Shown here: piece after piece, positions 1 to 9,364 of the stretch
Numbering within the stretch: the first letter of the stretch is position 1
Layout of the letters: every line of letters begins with the position of its first letter
DNA from: an uncultured Lachnospira sp.
GTDB taxonomy: Bacteria; Bacillota; Clostridia; Lachnospirales; Lachnospiraceae
Reading direction: 5' to 3'
Assembly (NCBI GenBank): GCA_910589305.1
Contig: CAJUTV010000010.1
Span: 50,581 to 114,580 of the forward strand
DNA: 64,000 bases
Notes under the pieces: generated by a model
Databases searched by the model: none
Told to the model about the DNA's origin: nothing
The model's input: only the letters and a program-made list of their open reading frames with translations
Made by a program: the position numbers and the translations under genes

Positions 1-405
1 AAGTTCAATATAATCATAAAAAAATAATAATTTAGAGTTTGCTATCACACAATTTTTGTTCTTTTTAATAAAATGGTACAATTCTTCAAGCCACATTTTA
101 TCAACGGCTGTATCATTGTTTAAAAAGACAATATATTCACCTTTTGCATGTTTCACCCCATAATTATTACCGCCTGCAAATCCTCTATTTGTATCAGAGC
201 GCACAATATTAAGGTTCATTTTTGAATCATACTGTTTACTTTCAAGATATGCTATTGAATCATCTGTTGATGCATTATCCACTACTATAACTTCATACGA
301 AAAATCGCTGTGAACAAGACCTGCTAATGAATCAAATAAGTTATCAATATATTTTTTACTGTTATAATTAATTACAATAACCGACACATCATATTTTGTA
401 CTCAT
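1..405 (-). CDS. Family 2 glycosyltransferase, 3' end beyond window
   Basis: GT-A-fold glycosyltransferase that would transfer a sugar from a nucleotide-sugar donor to a lipid-linked or growing glycan at the cytoplasmic face of the membrane. About 135 codons are visible. The N-terminus reads VSVIVINYNSKKYIDNL, followed by VVDNASTDDS and, near the edge, VFLNNDTAVD, the acidic metal/nucleotide-binding region of GT2 enzymes. The start at 403-405 has AGGAGAA upstream. It overlaps the end of the preceding glycosyltransferase by 17 bases, as expected for translational coupling. It is the last visible gene of the polysaccharide operon. Donor and acceptor cannot be told from the sequence. Confidence 0.85.
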   Translation of the reverse strand, partial: MSTKYDVSVIVINYNSKKYIDNLFDSLAGLVHSDFSYEVIVVDNASTDDSIAYLESKQYDSKMNLNIVRSDTNRGFAGGNNYGVKHAKGEYIVFLNNDTAVDKMWLEELYHFIKKNKNCVIANSKLLFFYDYIEL

Positions 406-1594
406 CAAAAATTCTCCTATTCGCTTCATTGAATTTTTCTATGGAATAATTTTTTGCAAAATCGACAGACCTTAAAGCAAACTGTTTTCTCAATGCATCA
501 TTTTCAATCAGCATCTTTGTCTTGCCCACACAATCCTCTTCTGTATCCCATCGAAACCCATTGACACCCTCACAAACGGTCTCTTTTTGTCCGCCTTTAT
601 TAATTACTACGGGAACTGCACCATAACTCATCGCTTCAACTGTTGTGATACCAAAGTGTTCCATCTTTTCTGGCTCTTTATCTTCATTAACCTGATACCC
701 TGTAGCATGCCAAAATATCTTTGCCTTGCTGTAAAGTTCCATCAACTTATCATGGGCGCAAAATAGATGAATAAACACATTGTCCACTTTATCTGCCTCT
801 TTTTGCACCTTTGACAGATAATGCTGGTCATCTGGGTCATCCGAAACTGCACCGCATAAATGATATTCATAATCTTTAAATAGTTCCTGATGATTAACAA
901 AAAAACGAACCATCTCAAGCTGTTTTTTACTGTGGGCAGACACAAAAAAGCGACCCACACTCACAATAATATTTTCTTTTTTTTCTTCATCATATCGATT
1001 TTCAATATCTTTTTCGCTAAATACAGGAGGATACACATAACGATGATTACGATTGTCTCTCCAATATTCATTTTGCCATTTGTTTGTAAATTGTGAGTTA
1101 CTAATATATACATCATAGCTTCTATAATAAATCCAGTCCAAAAATGTCCCAACAAGCTTATAAAATATATTTTTGTTCAGCTCCCATCGATATCTCAATG
1201 GCGGAAACATCACTTCATATATATTTTTTTTTGCCTTGCCCACATGTTTACTTAAAAACATAAAGTTGATAAACACATCATATTCTTTTGTTGTCTTTTC
1301 AAGCATAGATTTACTTTTTAAATACGATTTACGGTCAACCATCTTCGGCAATTTTAAAATACGTATTGATGTGTTGGTTAATTCTAATCCAAACTGATTA
1401 TTAAGGTCTTGAATTGTAACAAAATCATCGGCATATACATCAAATGCTTCATTGTCACTAACCAAAATATCAATATCGACATTATAATTATAATATTGTT
1501 CAATAAACTGACAAAGATACCCCATATGCTTCTCTCCACCACCTCTTGTAGAAACATATGGATTCAATACAGCCACTTTTTTTCTATCAGCCAT
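389..1594 (-). CDS. Family 4 (GT-B) glycosyltransferase
   Basis: Retaining GT-B glycosyltransferase, about 401 residues, predicted to add a sugar during surface-polysaccharide assembly. The N-terminal nucleotide-fold opening is KKVAVLNPYVSTRGGGEKHM. The C-terminal donor site is GITTVEAMSYGAVPVVINKG, with the acidic residues and Gly expected of GT4, in the manner of ALG11-like mannosyltransferases. The open frame extends upstream to 1693, but GGAGA lies six bases before the ATG at 1594, and the longer version would run into the preceding methyltransferase gene. The start at 1594 is therefore preferred. Sugar specificity is unknown. Confidence 0.85.
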   Translation of the reverse strand: MADRKKVAVLNPYVSTRGGGEKHMGYLCQFIEQYYNYNVDIDILVSDNEAFDVYADDFVTIQDLNNQFGLELTNTSIRILKLPKMVDRKSYLKSKSMLEKTTKEYDVFINFMFLSKHVGKAKKNIYEVMFPPLRYRWELNKNIFYKLVGTFLDWIYYRSYDVYISNSQFTNKWQNEYWRDNRNHRYVYPPVFSEKDIENRYDEEKKENIIVSVGRFFVSAHSKKQLEMVRFFVNHQELFKDYEYHLCGAVSDDPDDQHYLSKVQKEADKVDNVFIHLFCAHDKLMELYSKAKIFWHATGYQVNEDKEPEKMEHFGITTVEAMSYGAVPVVINKGGQKETVCEGVNGFRWDTEEDCVGKTKMLIENDALRKQFALRSVDFAKNYSIEKFNEANRRIFDEYKI

Positions 1595-1628
1595 TATCAT
1601 TCTCCAATCTGTAGTTGAATTTTTCAAC

Positions 1629-2882
1629 CTACTCTCTGTGGTTTTTTTTGCAGTATAATTTATATAATAAACTAATGGGTTTTTTCGATACAAAACAATG
1701 ATAAAAGAAATTTTCTTTCTTACACTTAGAAAGTTCTTGTTCTTTTTCTTTAATAATGTTTAATAAATCTTGTTCTCTTTCATATACACTGCGTTTTACA
1801 TCTTCTAATATACTTAAATCATCATCTCTGCAGCTTGTAAGTTCCATCTCTATCACTAAGCTGTCATAAGAATCCTCTGGAAGTTTATAATGTATTTGAG
1901 AGTCTTCAATATCAAATATATATTTATTATCTTTTAAAAATACAGCATTGCTTGAATCAAATTCCAAGTCACTTGCTTTGTTATTTCTTATACCTTCAAC
2001 TCTTTTCATATGGACAATACAAGGAAAATTAGCTGGGTCTATTCTTAATTTACTGGCATCATGAATATCATTTATTTGAATTGTTATCGTCTTTTCATCG
2101 GAATGTATATACCATTTGCTATGCTCAACATACCCTTCGCCCTTGTAGTCCAAAAAGATTTGAACATATTGATAATCGGCATATTCAACAATGTAATCTT
2201 CATTTTTTGCTTTTGGATTCCTTGATATGATATACACAAGCTGATAAAGTTCTCCATATTTTCTGGACTTTAAATATTCTTTAAACAACTCTGGCATATT
2301 CTCATATGAATTATCAAATTCATTAAGACCAACTTGCGTATATGTTCCAAACCTCTTTTCAATATACAAGCCACATTCTTTCACAAATAAGTCCAGCGAA
2401 TCTTTTGTATAAAAATGTACATGTGTATTATCCATAATACCTGTTGCTTTATATTCAAACTTGTTGTTTATCATATCAATGATAACAGAATTATGCGCAA
2501 TATTTGGAACAGAAAGACAAATTTGTCCTGTTGGCTTTAACAGTTTTGCTGCTTCCCTGACAACATTTGCCGCCTCTGTAAGATGTTCTAAAACATCAGC
2601 AAACAATATATAATCAAATTGTACTTGCGCAAACTTTTTGACCCATTCATAGTCCTGAATGTCTCCAATAACATAATCCTTAGCTGACTGTGCTGCAATT
2701 TTCCCCGCTTCCTCGTCCAATTCAACAATATAGATGTCACACTTTTTTTCTTCTTTCAAATATCTTGTCAAACGTCCGCTTGCTGGTCCAAATTCAAGAA
2801 TCGTTGAGTTCGACTCAATATTATCAATAAAAATGGTCATTGTGTTATTAAAATCAAATTTTATCTCTGTTGCATACTTCAT
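1629..2882 (-). CDS. SAM-dependent methyltransferase with C-terminal extension
   Basis: Class I methyltransferase of about 417 residues. The AdoMet-binding glycine motif is ILEFGPASGRLTRYL, followed by the acidic IYIVELDEEAG and the post-motif FADVLEHL. These sit in the first 130 residues. Residues 240-350 look beta-rich and the last 50 are a charged helical tail, so it is longer than a simple methyltransferase. It starts inside the end of the Wzt-like ATPase gene (29-base overlap) with AGGAAAGG upstream. In ABC-exporter polysaccharide loci, such enzymes often modify or cap the non-reducing end of the chain that the exporter recognises. That role is an inference from position. Confidence 0.8.
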   Translation of the reverse strand: MKYATEIKFDFNNTMTIFIDNIESNSTILEFGPASGRLTRYLKEEKKCDIYIVELDEEAGKIAAQSAKDYVIGDIQDYEWVKKFAQVQFDYILFADVLEHLTEAANVVREAAKLLKPTGQICLSVPNIAHNSVIIDMINNKFEYKATGIMDNTHVHFYTKDSLDLFVKECGLYIEKRFGTYTQVGLNEFDNSYENMPELFKEYLKSRKYGELYQLVYIISRNPKAKNEDYIVEYADYQYVQIFLDYKGEGYVEHSKWYIHSDEKTITIQINDIHDASKLRIDPANFPCIVHMKRVEGIRNNKASDLEFDSSNAVFLKDNKYIFDIEDSQIHYKLPEDSYDSLVIEMELTSCRDDDLSILEDVKRSVYEREQDLLNIIKEKEQELSKCKKENFFYHCFVSKKPISLLYKLYCKKNHRE

Positions 2883-4134
2883 ACGAAACCTTTCCTATTT
2901 GCCATTTATGCGGCAGTATCTCTATACCTTCTGCAATATAGCCCATCTTCACAAATATTTCTTTATATTTTGTTCGGTAATCGAAAGGAACGGAAGCTGT
3001 CTGGTCATATAATGCCACATCAAAATAATATCCGCCTCCCACAAGATTAAAGTTATTATACTCTAATGTCACTTCATTATATCCCTTTTCCCATGGCACG
3101 TCTACTTTATCAAGCAATGTATTTAATCCGCATACATATAGATTATCCAACCTTAACAAAGCAATGCCAACTACTGGCTTCTTTATTGATGTATCATTGA
3201 CATAATATCTTAGCGTCAATTTGATATCCTCACCATGCACAATATCAGTTGTTTCTTCTTTCTTGCTGTTTGTAACTGTAAGACTGACAATCTCTGCAAT
3301 ATCGACGCTGCTTTCCATATCTCGTACTGCTTCATTATTGCCATTCTCTGCGTTATCCATACCTTTATCTGCAACCTTATTGCCCACATTATCTTGTGCA
3401 TCCAATGTCTTTAAATAATCAAGGTATTTGTCTGTAATGGTATCTACATCACCGTCTGCCTCAAGCTGTCCTTCATTAATCCAGATTGCTCTTGTGCAAA
3501 ATCGTTTAATTGAATTGACATCATGGCTTACATACAAAATTGTAATTCCCTTTTCCTTAAATTCAAGAAATTTATCCATACATTTTAACTGAAAACGAAT
3601 ATCGCCAACTGCTAACGCCTCATCTACAATCAAAATATCCGGTTCAACATTAATGGCAACAGCAAATGCAAGACGGACAAACATACCGCTAGAATATGTT
3701 TTTACTGGCTGATTAATATATTTGCCAATATCTGCAAAACTTACGATATCATCAATTTTTTTATCCATCTCTTCTCTGCTGTATCCCATAATGGTTCCAT
3801 TAAGATAGATATTTTCCATGCCTGTATATTCACCATTAAAACCTGCACCAAGCTCTAACAATGCAGAAACCTTACCATTAATTTTAAGCCTTCCTGTTGT
3901 TGGTGTTAATACTTCAGTTAAAATTTTAAGTAATGTTGACTTTCCTGAACCATTTTTGCCAACAAAACCAACCGTCTCACCAGGCTTAATTTTAAAATTC
4001 AAATCATGCAGTGCGTAAAAATCGGTATGATAACTCTTTTTTATAGGGGACAACGCCTCTTTTATTCTGTCAGAAGGTTTGTTATATAATTTATATATTT
4101 TACTAATACCATCTACTTCTATACTATAATCCAT
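2854..4134 (-). CDS. Polysaccharide ABC exporter ATPase, Wzt-like with C-terminal domain
   Basis: ATPase subunit of an ABC-2 exporter moving lipid-linked polysaccharide across the membrane, 426 residues. It has Walker A GFVGKNGSGKSTLLK, signature YSSGMFVRLAFAV, Walker B ILIVDEALAVGD and the switch YVSHD within residues 1-240. After an acidic linker (about 245-285) comes a beta-rich domain (about 285-420) ending LPHKWQIGKVSYEV. This is the arrangement of Wzt proteins whose C-terminal domain binds the capped glycan terminus before export. The permease gene lies 148 bases upstream and the methyltransferase gene overlaps its 3' end, which fits chain capping and recognition (inference). Confidence 0.88.
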   Translation of the reverse strand: MDYSIEVDGISKIYKLYNKPSDRIKEALSPIKKSYHTDFYALHDLNFKIKPGETVGFVGKNGSGKSTLLKILTEVLTPTTGRLKINGKVSALLELGAGFNGEYTGMENIYLNGTIMGYSREEMDKKIDDIVSFADIGKYINQPVKTYSSGMFVRLAFAVAINVEPDILIVDEALAVGDIRFQLKCMDKFLEFKEKGITILYVSHDVNSIKRFCTRAIWINEGQLEADGDVDTITDKYLDYLKTLDAQDNVGNKVADKGMDNAENGNNEAVRDMESSVDIAEIVSLTVTNSKKEETTDIVHGEDIKLTLRYYVNDTSIKKPVVGIALLRLDNLYVCGLNTLLDKVDVPWEKGYNEVTLEYNNFNLVGGGYYFDVALYDQTASVPFDYRTKYKEIFVKMGYIAEGIEILPHKWQIGKVSYEVCNRDKI

Positions 4135-4282
4135 TATTCCCTCATTTCTGGCTATTTCATCTATTTTTAATTATTAATCATATATTTATTGCAACATAAA
4201 TATATTTTTTTGTTATATTAATAGTTTCAATATACAAACAACCCTATCTTTTTTCAAAATCTTTTATATATTAGAAATATAT

Positions 4283-5083
4283 TTACATCACATCTGCAAA
4301 ATGTGGCTTCATTCGCTTAAATATAAATCTTCCTATTAAAAATAATAAAAGAATTACAACCCAAAAATACAATGTCATCATTGGATTTTCCCAAAAACCA
4401 ACCTGTCTGATAAGAGCATCCCTATATCCTTCAACAATATAATACATTGGATTAAACTTTAAAAGTGGTCTTAAAAATTCAGGGTACTGCGATTCAGCAA
4501 TCATAACAGGCACTATCCACATACCATACTGAAGAACAATGCCCACAATCTGAGCCATATCTCTAAAAAACACATTAATTGCAGAAGTAAAATAGACTAA
4601 CGCCACAGAAAAACAAAATGTTCCAAATGTATAATACAGCATTTGCAGCGCATAAGCTGTCGGCACTTTCCCATACAATACATATACAACAACAACTAAA
4701 ATCATAAAGAAAAAGTGAACAAAAGCTGCTGATACAATTTTAATCAGAGGGATAATATCAATATTAAATTTCATTTTTTTTACGATATAGCTATATTCTA
4801 TCAGACAGTTGGTGCTGTTATTAACAGCATCGTTTAAGAAAAACCAAGGACACATACCGGCTATCAGCCATAACAAATATGGAAAATCGGGCATCTCCGG
4901 CAAGGGTCTTGAACGAAATCCCTTCTCAAATATCATCCAATATATCGACACAATGACAATTGGCTGTGCAAAAGCCCAAAATATTCCCAAATAAGAACCT
5001 GCAAATTTATTCTTAAAATCATTAACTGCAAGCCTGCCTATCATTTTTCTATTATGAAATATATCTAATATACCTTTCACCAT
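4283..5083 (-). CDS. Polysaccharide ABC exporter permease, Wzm-like
   Basis: ABC-2 family integral membrane protein of 266 residues, a usual length for Wzm/TagG-type permeases. It has the characteristic N-terminal stretch LAVNDFKNKFAGSYLGIFWA followed by about six membrane segments, with the conserved NPMYYIVEGYRDAL loop before the last one. It pairs with the ATPase encoded just downstream to export the glycan made by the flanking transferases. The 148-base gap between them holds AT-rich sequence without a recognisable terminator, so they are probably co-transcribed. Confidence 0.88.
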   Translation of the reverse strand: MVKGILDIFHNRKMIGRLAVNDFKNKFAGSYLGIFWAFAQPIVIVSIYWMIFEKGFRSRPLPEMPDFPYLLWLIAGMCPWFFLNDAVNNSTNCLIEYSYIVKKMKFNIDIIPLIKIVSAAFVHFFFMILVVVVYVLYGKVPTAYALQMLYYTFGTFCFSVALVYFTSAINVFFRDMAQIVGIVLQYGMWIVPVMIAESQYPEFLRPLLKFNPMYYIVEGYRDALIRQVGFWENPMMTLYFWVVILLLFLIGRFIFKRMKPHFADVM

Positions 5084-5208
5084 TCATCTCCATTCTAACG
5101 AAATATAAATTAAAATTATATTCTATGCCTAATTTTTTGTTAATCATTCAATATTTTAATTTACATTATATTTAACATTAAAATTTTTTAATTTTTCAAG
5201 TTATTCTA

Positions 5209-6129
5209 TCAAAGTTTTCCAGTTAATACAAGAAATTTTAAAACTCTACTATCTTTTTTCGTCTGTCTGTACACTACCTGTTTATGTACTAAGTATATTC
5301 TTGCCTTTATATTGTATCTTGATAAGACTAACAACTTTGCAATTTTTCGCTCTTTTTTTCCTAACTGTACTCCAAATATACCTAAAAATTCCTCTGTCTG
5401 CTCATATGTTTGCCCTCTTTTACTAAAGAGCTGACAAACCCTGTAACGAAACAGTTTCCAGCCTGAATCAATATCCCCACAGACATTATTATTATGCTGT
5501 CTGTATTTAATATAAGATTGTTTATCATAGTATACTCTTCCCATTCCAACTGCCAAAAGATAAAGCCACCAATCGTGCATAATACATTTTTTGGGCGTAT
5601 ACAAAACAGCCTTCTGTCTTAAAGCAGAATTAAAGACACAAGTGCAGCCTGTACATATATTTTCAACAAGCGCACTCTGCCAAGTCAGCTTTGGCTTAGA
5701 AATAACACTAATTTCTCTAACATTCAAATGTTTATCTGCAATTTCTTTTGCACTGCAATACAGCAATGGTATACTGTTATCACTAAATTTATTTTCAAGA
5801 CATAAAATTGCACGCTTCAATTTATCTGGATACCAATAATCGTCTTGGTCACACAGTGCATAATAGTCACTGTCAGGCGCACATTGGATTAATTCAAAAA
5901 AATTTCCAATAGTTTTTAAATTAATTCCCTTATTATCTAAAATTGTAATTCGTTTATCTTGCTCTTGATATTTTTTTAATATCTTCATCGTATTGTCGGT
6001 AGAACAATCATCTCTTACTAATAACTTCCAGTTTTTATATGTCTGTGCAAGAATACTGTCTAACTGCTGTGCAAGATAACTGTTGCCATTATAAGTTGCC
6101 ATTAAAATTGTAACACATTTATTATTCAT
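5209..6129 (-). CDS. Family 2 glycosyltransferase, rhamnosyltransferase-like
   Basis: GT2 enzyme of about 306 residues. It begins CVTILMATYNGNSYLAQQLD and carries VRDDCSTDNT and the nucleotide/metal-binding stretch YALCDQDDYW, typical of the rhamnosyl/glucosyl transferase branch used in cell-wall polysaccharide loci. The open frame extends to 6204, but AGGAGA six bases before the ATG at 6129 and the start of homology at that Met favour 6129. The 3' end is basic and lacks membrane segments. About 125 bases separate it from the permease gene. Confidence 0.83.
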   Translation of the reverse strand: MNNKCVTILMATYNGNSYLAQQLDSILAQTYKNWKLLVRDDCSTDNTMKILKKYQEQDKRITILDNKGINLKTIGNFFELIQCAPDSDYYALCDQDDYWYPDKLKRAILCLENKFSDNSIPLLYCSAKEIADKHLNVREISVISKPKLTWQSALVENICTGCTCVFNSALRQKAVLYTPKKCIMHDWWLYLLAVGMGRVYYDKQSYIKYRQHNNNVCGDIDSGWKLFRYRVCQLFSKRGQTYEQTEEFLGIFGVQLGKKERKIAKLLVLSRYNIKARIYLVHKQVVYRQTKKDSRVLKFLVLTGKL

Positions 6130-6328
6130 TATTCTCCTATTCTGGTATTTAACCAAAACAAATTGATTTATCATACAATAAATCAATCCTTCTTCTATAA
6201 TCAAAATACATGGACTGCAACATACAATAACACAATATAAACTCTATACTTTTTAGTCCAATCCACATACAACCATAACACTAAACTTATTATTTACAAA
6301 CATAAAAATATATCATTTTGTATATTTA

Positions 6329-7498
6329 TTAATCTTTTATATGCTTACTTAATTTGATGTAATAGTTTTCTAACTTCTTGCTCTGTTTTCTAATATCAAA
6401 TCCTTGTTTTGCAACCTTATCCGCATATAATTTTCTATCATCCACAATCCCTGTTTTTCTTATCTTTATTAATTCTTTAACCCAATCTTTACTATCCTTT
6501 TGATTAGACTGTTCCGTTGACTGCAAAACCGGATATTTATTATCTATTCCTATAAATTTAACATTTTTAGTAATCTTTATTTCTCTTGTCACTTCTTTTG
6601 ACACCACACATCTTAATCCTGCTGCCTGAGCCTCAACGCATACCACAGGAAGTCCCTCATACATTGAAGGCAAAATAAATGCATCCATTGCCTGCATATA
6701 TTCATGGACATTATTTTGCACACCCTCAAACAAGACAGCATCATCTAAATGCAACGCGCTCACTTTCTGTTTTATCTTATCCATCCGTTCACCGTCACCA
6801 ATCAGTATTAACTTACTGTCTTGTACCTTTTGATGAAACTGCCAAAAAATATCAATGATATATTCATGATTTTTCTGCGGCGCAAACCTTCCAACATGCC
6901 CCACAACAAACATATTTTCCACGCCTAATTTTTTGCGCATATAACTTCTTACTTCTGGCTGAAATCGAAATTTATCAATATCAATGGCATTGTTGATAAC
7001 ATTGACATGTTTTGTCGTTCCATAAAGATATTTTGCCGCTTTTTTTGAACAAGCACAATAATTGGTGGCATATTTTAAACCATACTGATTTAATATAAAA
7101 TTGCGCGCCTTTTTGGTTATGCCATCAGCACCTTTGGCATTGTGACTGTGTATAATTCTATTTTTTATTCCATATTTTTTTGCCAGCTTCATATAAATAA
7201 ATGCTGTATTGGGTTCATGTCCATGTATCACATCATATTTTTTTGCATATCGTTTCATCACACTTTCTGTCTTTTTATAGAGTGTGCCATCTAATACTGT
7301 TCTTCCTGATAATGGACCAACCTCATATATTTTTGAATGATTGCGTTTGCAATATTTCTTTACATCATCGGATACTGTATTGTATACCATAAAATCAAAG
7401 TTTACTTTACTATGGTCTATATATTTATAATAATTAAGCAGCATGGAACTAACACCACTGTTTAATCCCATATCATCTATCACTTGTAATACACGCAT
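6329..7498 (-). CDS. Family 4 (GT-B) glycosyltransferase
   Basis: GT-B glycosyltransferase of 389 residues. The acceptor-side opening is MRVLQVIDDMGLNSGVSSML, the middle contains VGHVGRFAPQKNHEYIIDIF, and the donor site is MYEGLPVVCVEAQAAGLRCV, the E-x7-E arrangement of GT4 enzymes such as EpsF or CapM types. It lies six bases downstream of the dehydratase gene and is therefore co-transcribed. About 200 bases separate it from the following GT2 gene. Sugar specificity is unknown. Confidence 0.85.
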   Translation of the reverse strand: MRVLQVIDDMGLNSGVSSMLLNYYKYIDHSKVNFDFMVYNTVSDDVKKYCKRNHSKIYEVGPLSGRTVLDGTLYKKTESVMKRYAKKYDVIHGHEPNTAFIYMKLAKKYGIKNRIIHSHNAKGADGITKKARNFILNQYGLKYATNYCACSKKAAKYLYGTTKHVNVINNAIDIDKFRFQPEVRSYMRKKLGVENMFVVGHVGRFAPQKNHEYIIDIFWQFHQKVQDSKLILIGDGERMDKIKQKVSALHLDDAVLFEGVQNNVHEYMQAMDAFILPSMYEGLPVVCVEAQAAGLRCVVSKEVTREIKITKNVKFIGIDNKYPVLQSTEQSNQKDSKDWVKELIKIRKTGIVDDRKLYADKVAKQGFDIRKQSKKLENYYIKLSKHIKD

Positions 7499-7504
7499 AT
7501 TTCC

Positions 7505-9364
7505 TCATTCCTGCGGCTGATAAGTTGACGCCACCTTTTTAATTAATTCTTTAATATCCTGCGTCTCATCATAGGCACATTTTTTCAGCTCATTTAAGTT
7601 ATCAATAAAATGTTCTTTGTCAAATTCAATTGGCTTTCCTATATGAATCAATTTGTTAGCTGTATCTTGCAGCCCTTCTTCTTTCATAAGCAATTCTTCA
7701 TACAATTTTTCACCAGGACGAAGCCCTGTATATCGAATTTCCATATCAACGCCTAATGTATATCCAGATAATCGAATTAAATTCTTTGCCAAATCGTCAA
7801 TTTTAACGGGTTCGCCCATATCTAAAATAAAGATTTCGCCGCCTTTTGCATATGCTCCTGCTTGCAATACTAAAGAAACAGCCTCTGGAATCGTCATAAA
7901 ATATCGTATAATATCAGGGTGTGTAACTGTTACTGGACCTCCTGATTCAATCTGTTTTTTAAATAATGGAATCACTGAGCCATTACTGCCAAGCACATTG
8001 CCAAATCGAACAGCAACAAAATCGGTTTTTGAACGTTCATTATATGCCTGAATAATCATCTCACAGATACGTTTTGTCGCTCCCATAACATTGGTTGGAT
8101 TAACGGCTTTATCTGTTGATATCATAACAAATTTTTTCACATGATACTTGTCCGCCATCTGCGCAAGATACCATGTACCGACAACATTATTTTTAACCGC
8201 CTCATTGGGACTGTCCTCCATTAATGGAACATGTTTGTGCGCCGCCGCATGATACACGATATCAGGCTGATATTCTTTAAAAACAGAATCAAGACGCGAC
8301 ATATTTCTTACAGAACCAATCAGTGTAACCACATTGACCTTTGGAAAATCTCTTTTTAATTCTTGCTGTATATCATAGGCATTATTTTCATATATATCAA
8401 ATATAACCAGACATTTTGGCTGATGACTTGCAAGCTGCCGGCATAATTCAGAACCAATTGAACCGCCGCCGCCTGTCACCATGATACATTTATTTTTGAC
8501 ATATCCCATAATCGACTCAATATCTACTTTGACAGGCTCTCTTCCAAGCAAATCTAATACATCAACATTTCGTATATCATTGATACTGACTTCGCCGTCC
8601 ACAAGCTGATATACACCTGGAAGAATTTTAAGATTGCAAGGCGTCTCTTTACATATATTAAGTATCTTGTGCTTTGTGTCTACATCGGAGGAAGGAATGG
8701 CGTATATAATCTCATCAATACCATAATATCTGGCACATTCCTTAATCTTATCCCTATTGCCAATAATTTTGACACCTCTTATATACTTTCCAATCTTTTG
8801 AGGGTCGTCATCAATAATACATATCACCTTAGAATTATCAAGATACCTTGAATTGGATATCTCCCGCATCAAAATATTGGTCGCTTCCCCTGCGCCAATA
8901 ATCATAATTTTGACTTGTTCTGAAGTATGCCTGTATTCTTGAATAACTGTTCTAAGCATTCGATACATAAATCGGCTTGCTCCCATTGCCATAATTAAAA
9001 ATACACCCGACATAAAATAACAAGAGCGTGGAAGCATCCAATCCATAAACGCTGTGAGCGCAAGATGCATAAGTTCTGCCACAATACAAGCCTCAACGAT
9101 TTTGTACAGTTCTGCTATACTGGCATACTGCCAAAGACTGTGATACATTCTAAAAGACCAAAATATAACCAGTGTGATAATTGTAAATGGTATAACAGCC
9201 TTTTCATAATTTCTAATATACTGCTCCTCAATGCTTGATATCTCAACATTAAATCTCATAATTAATGACAAATAGACTGCTCCATTAATAAGAAGAATAT
9301 CTGTAATAATTAAAAATATTCTTCGGACAAGCAATTGCAGTTTGTCTTTCCTAGTTTCTTCCAT
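7505..9364 (-). CDS. Membrane-bound nucleotide-sugar 4,6-dehydratase, CapD/WbpM family
   Basis: Polytopic membrane enzyme of 619 residues, likely making a 4-keto-6-deoxy UDP-HexNAc precursor (UDP-GlcNAc dehydratase/epimerase type). Residues 10-135 form about four membrane segments. A first Rossmann segment has IIGAGEATNILMREI. The catalytic domain from about 285 has VTGGGGSIGSELCRQL and the active-site run MISTDKAVNPTNVMGATK, in which Met replaces the usual Tyr of short-chain dehydrogenases, as is characteristic of WbpM/FlaA1 relatives. The C-terminus has GLRPGEKLYEELL. It overlaps the upstream GT2 gene by 14 bases. Whether it also epimerises C5 cannot be read from sequence. Confidence 0.9.
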   Translation of the reverse strand: MEETRKDKLQLLVRRIFLIITDILLINGAVYLSLIMRFNVEISSIEEQYIRNYEKAVIPFTIITLVIFWSFRMYHSLWQYASIAELYKIVEACIVAELMHLALTAFMDWMLPRSCYFMSGVFLIMAMGASRFMYRMLRTVIQEYRHTSEQVKIMIIGAGEATNILMREISNSRYLDNSKVICIIDDDPQKIGKYIRGVKIIGNRDKIKECARYYGIDEIIYAIPSSDVDTKHKILNICKETPCNLKILPGVYQLVDGEVSINDIRNVDVLDLLGREPVKVDIESIMGYVKNKCIMVTGGGGSIGSELCRQLASHQPKCLVIFDIYENNAYDIQQELKRDFPKVNVVTLIGSVRNMSRLDSVFKEYQPDIVYHAAAHKHVPLMEDSPNEAVKNNVVGTWYLAQMADKYHVKKFVMISTDKAVNPTNVMGATKRICEMIIQAYNERSKTDFVAVRFGNVLGSNGSVIPLFKKQIESGGPVTVTHPDIIRYFMTIPEAVSLVLQAGAYAKGGEIFILDMGEPVKIDDLAKNLIRLSGYTLGVDMEIRYTGLRPGEKLYEELLMKEEGLQDTANKLIHIGKPIEFDKEHFIDNLNELKKCAYDETQDIKELIKKVASTYQPQE

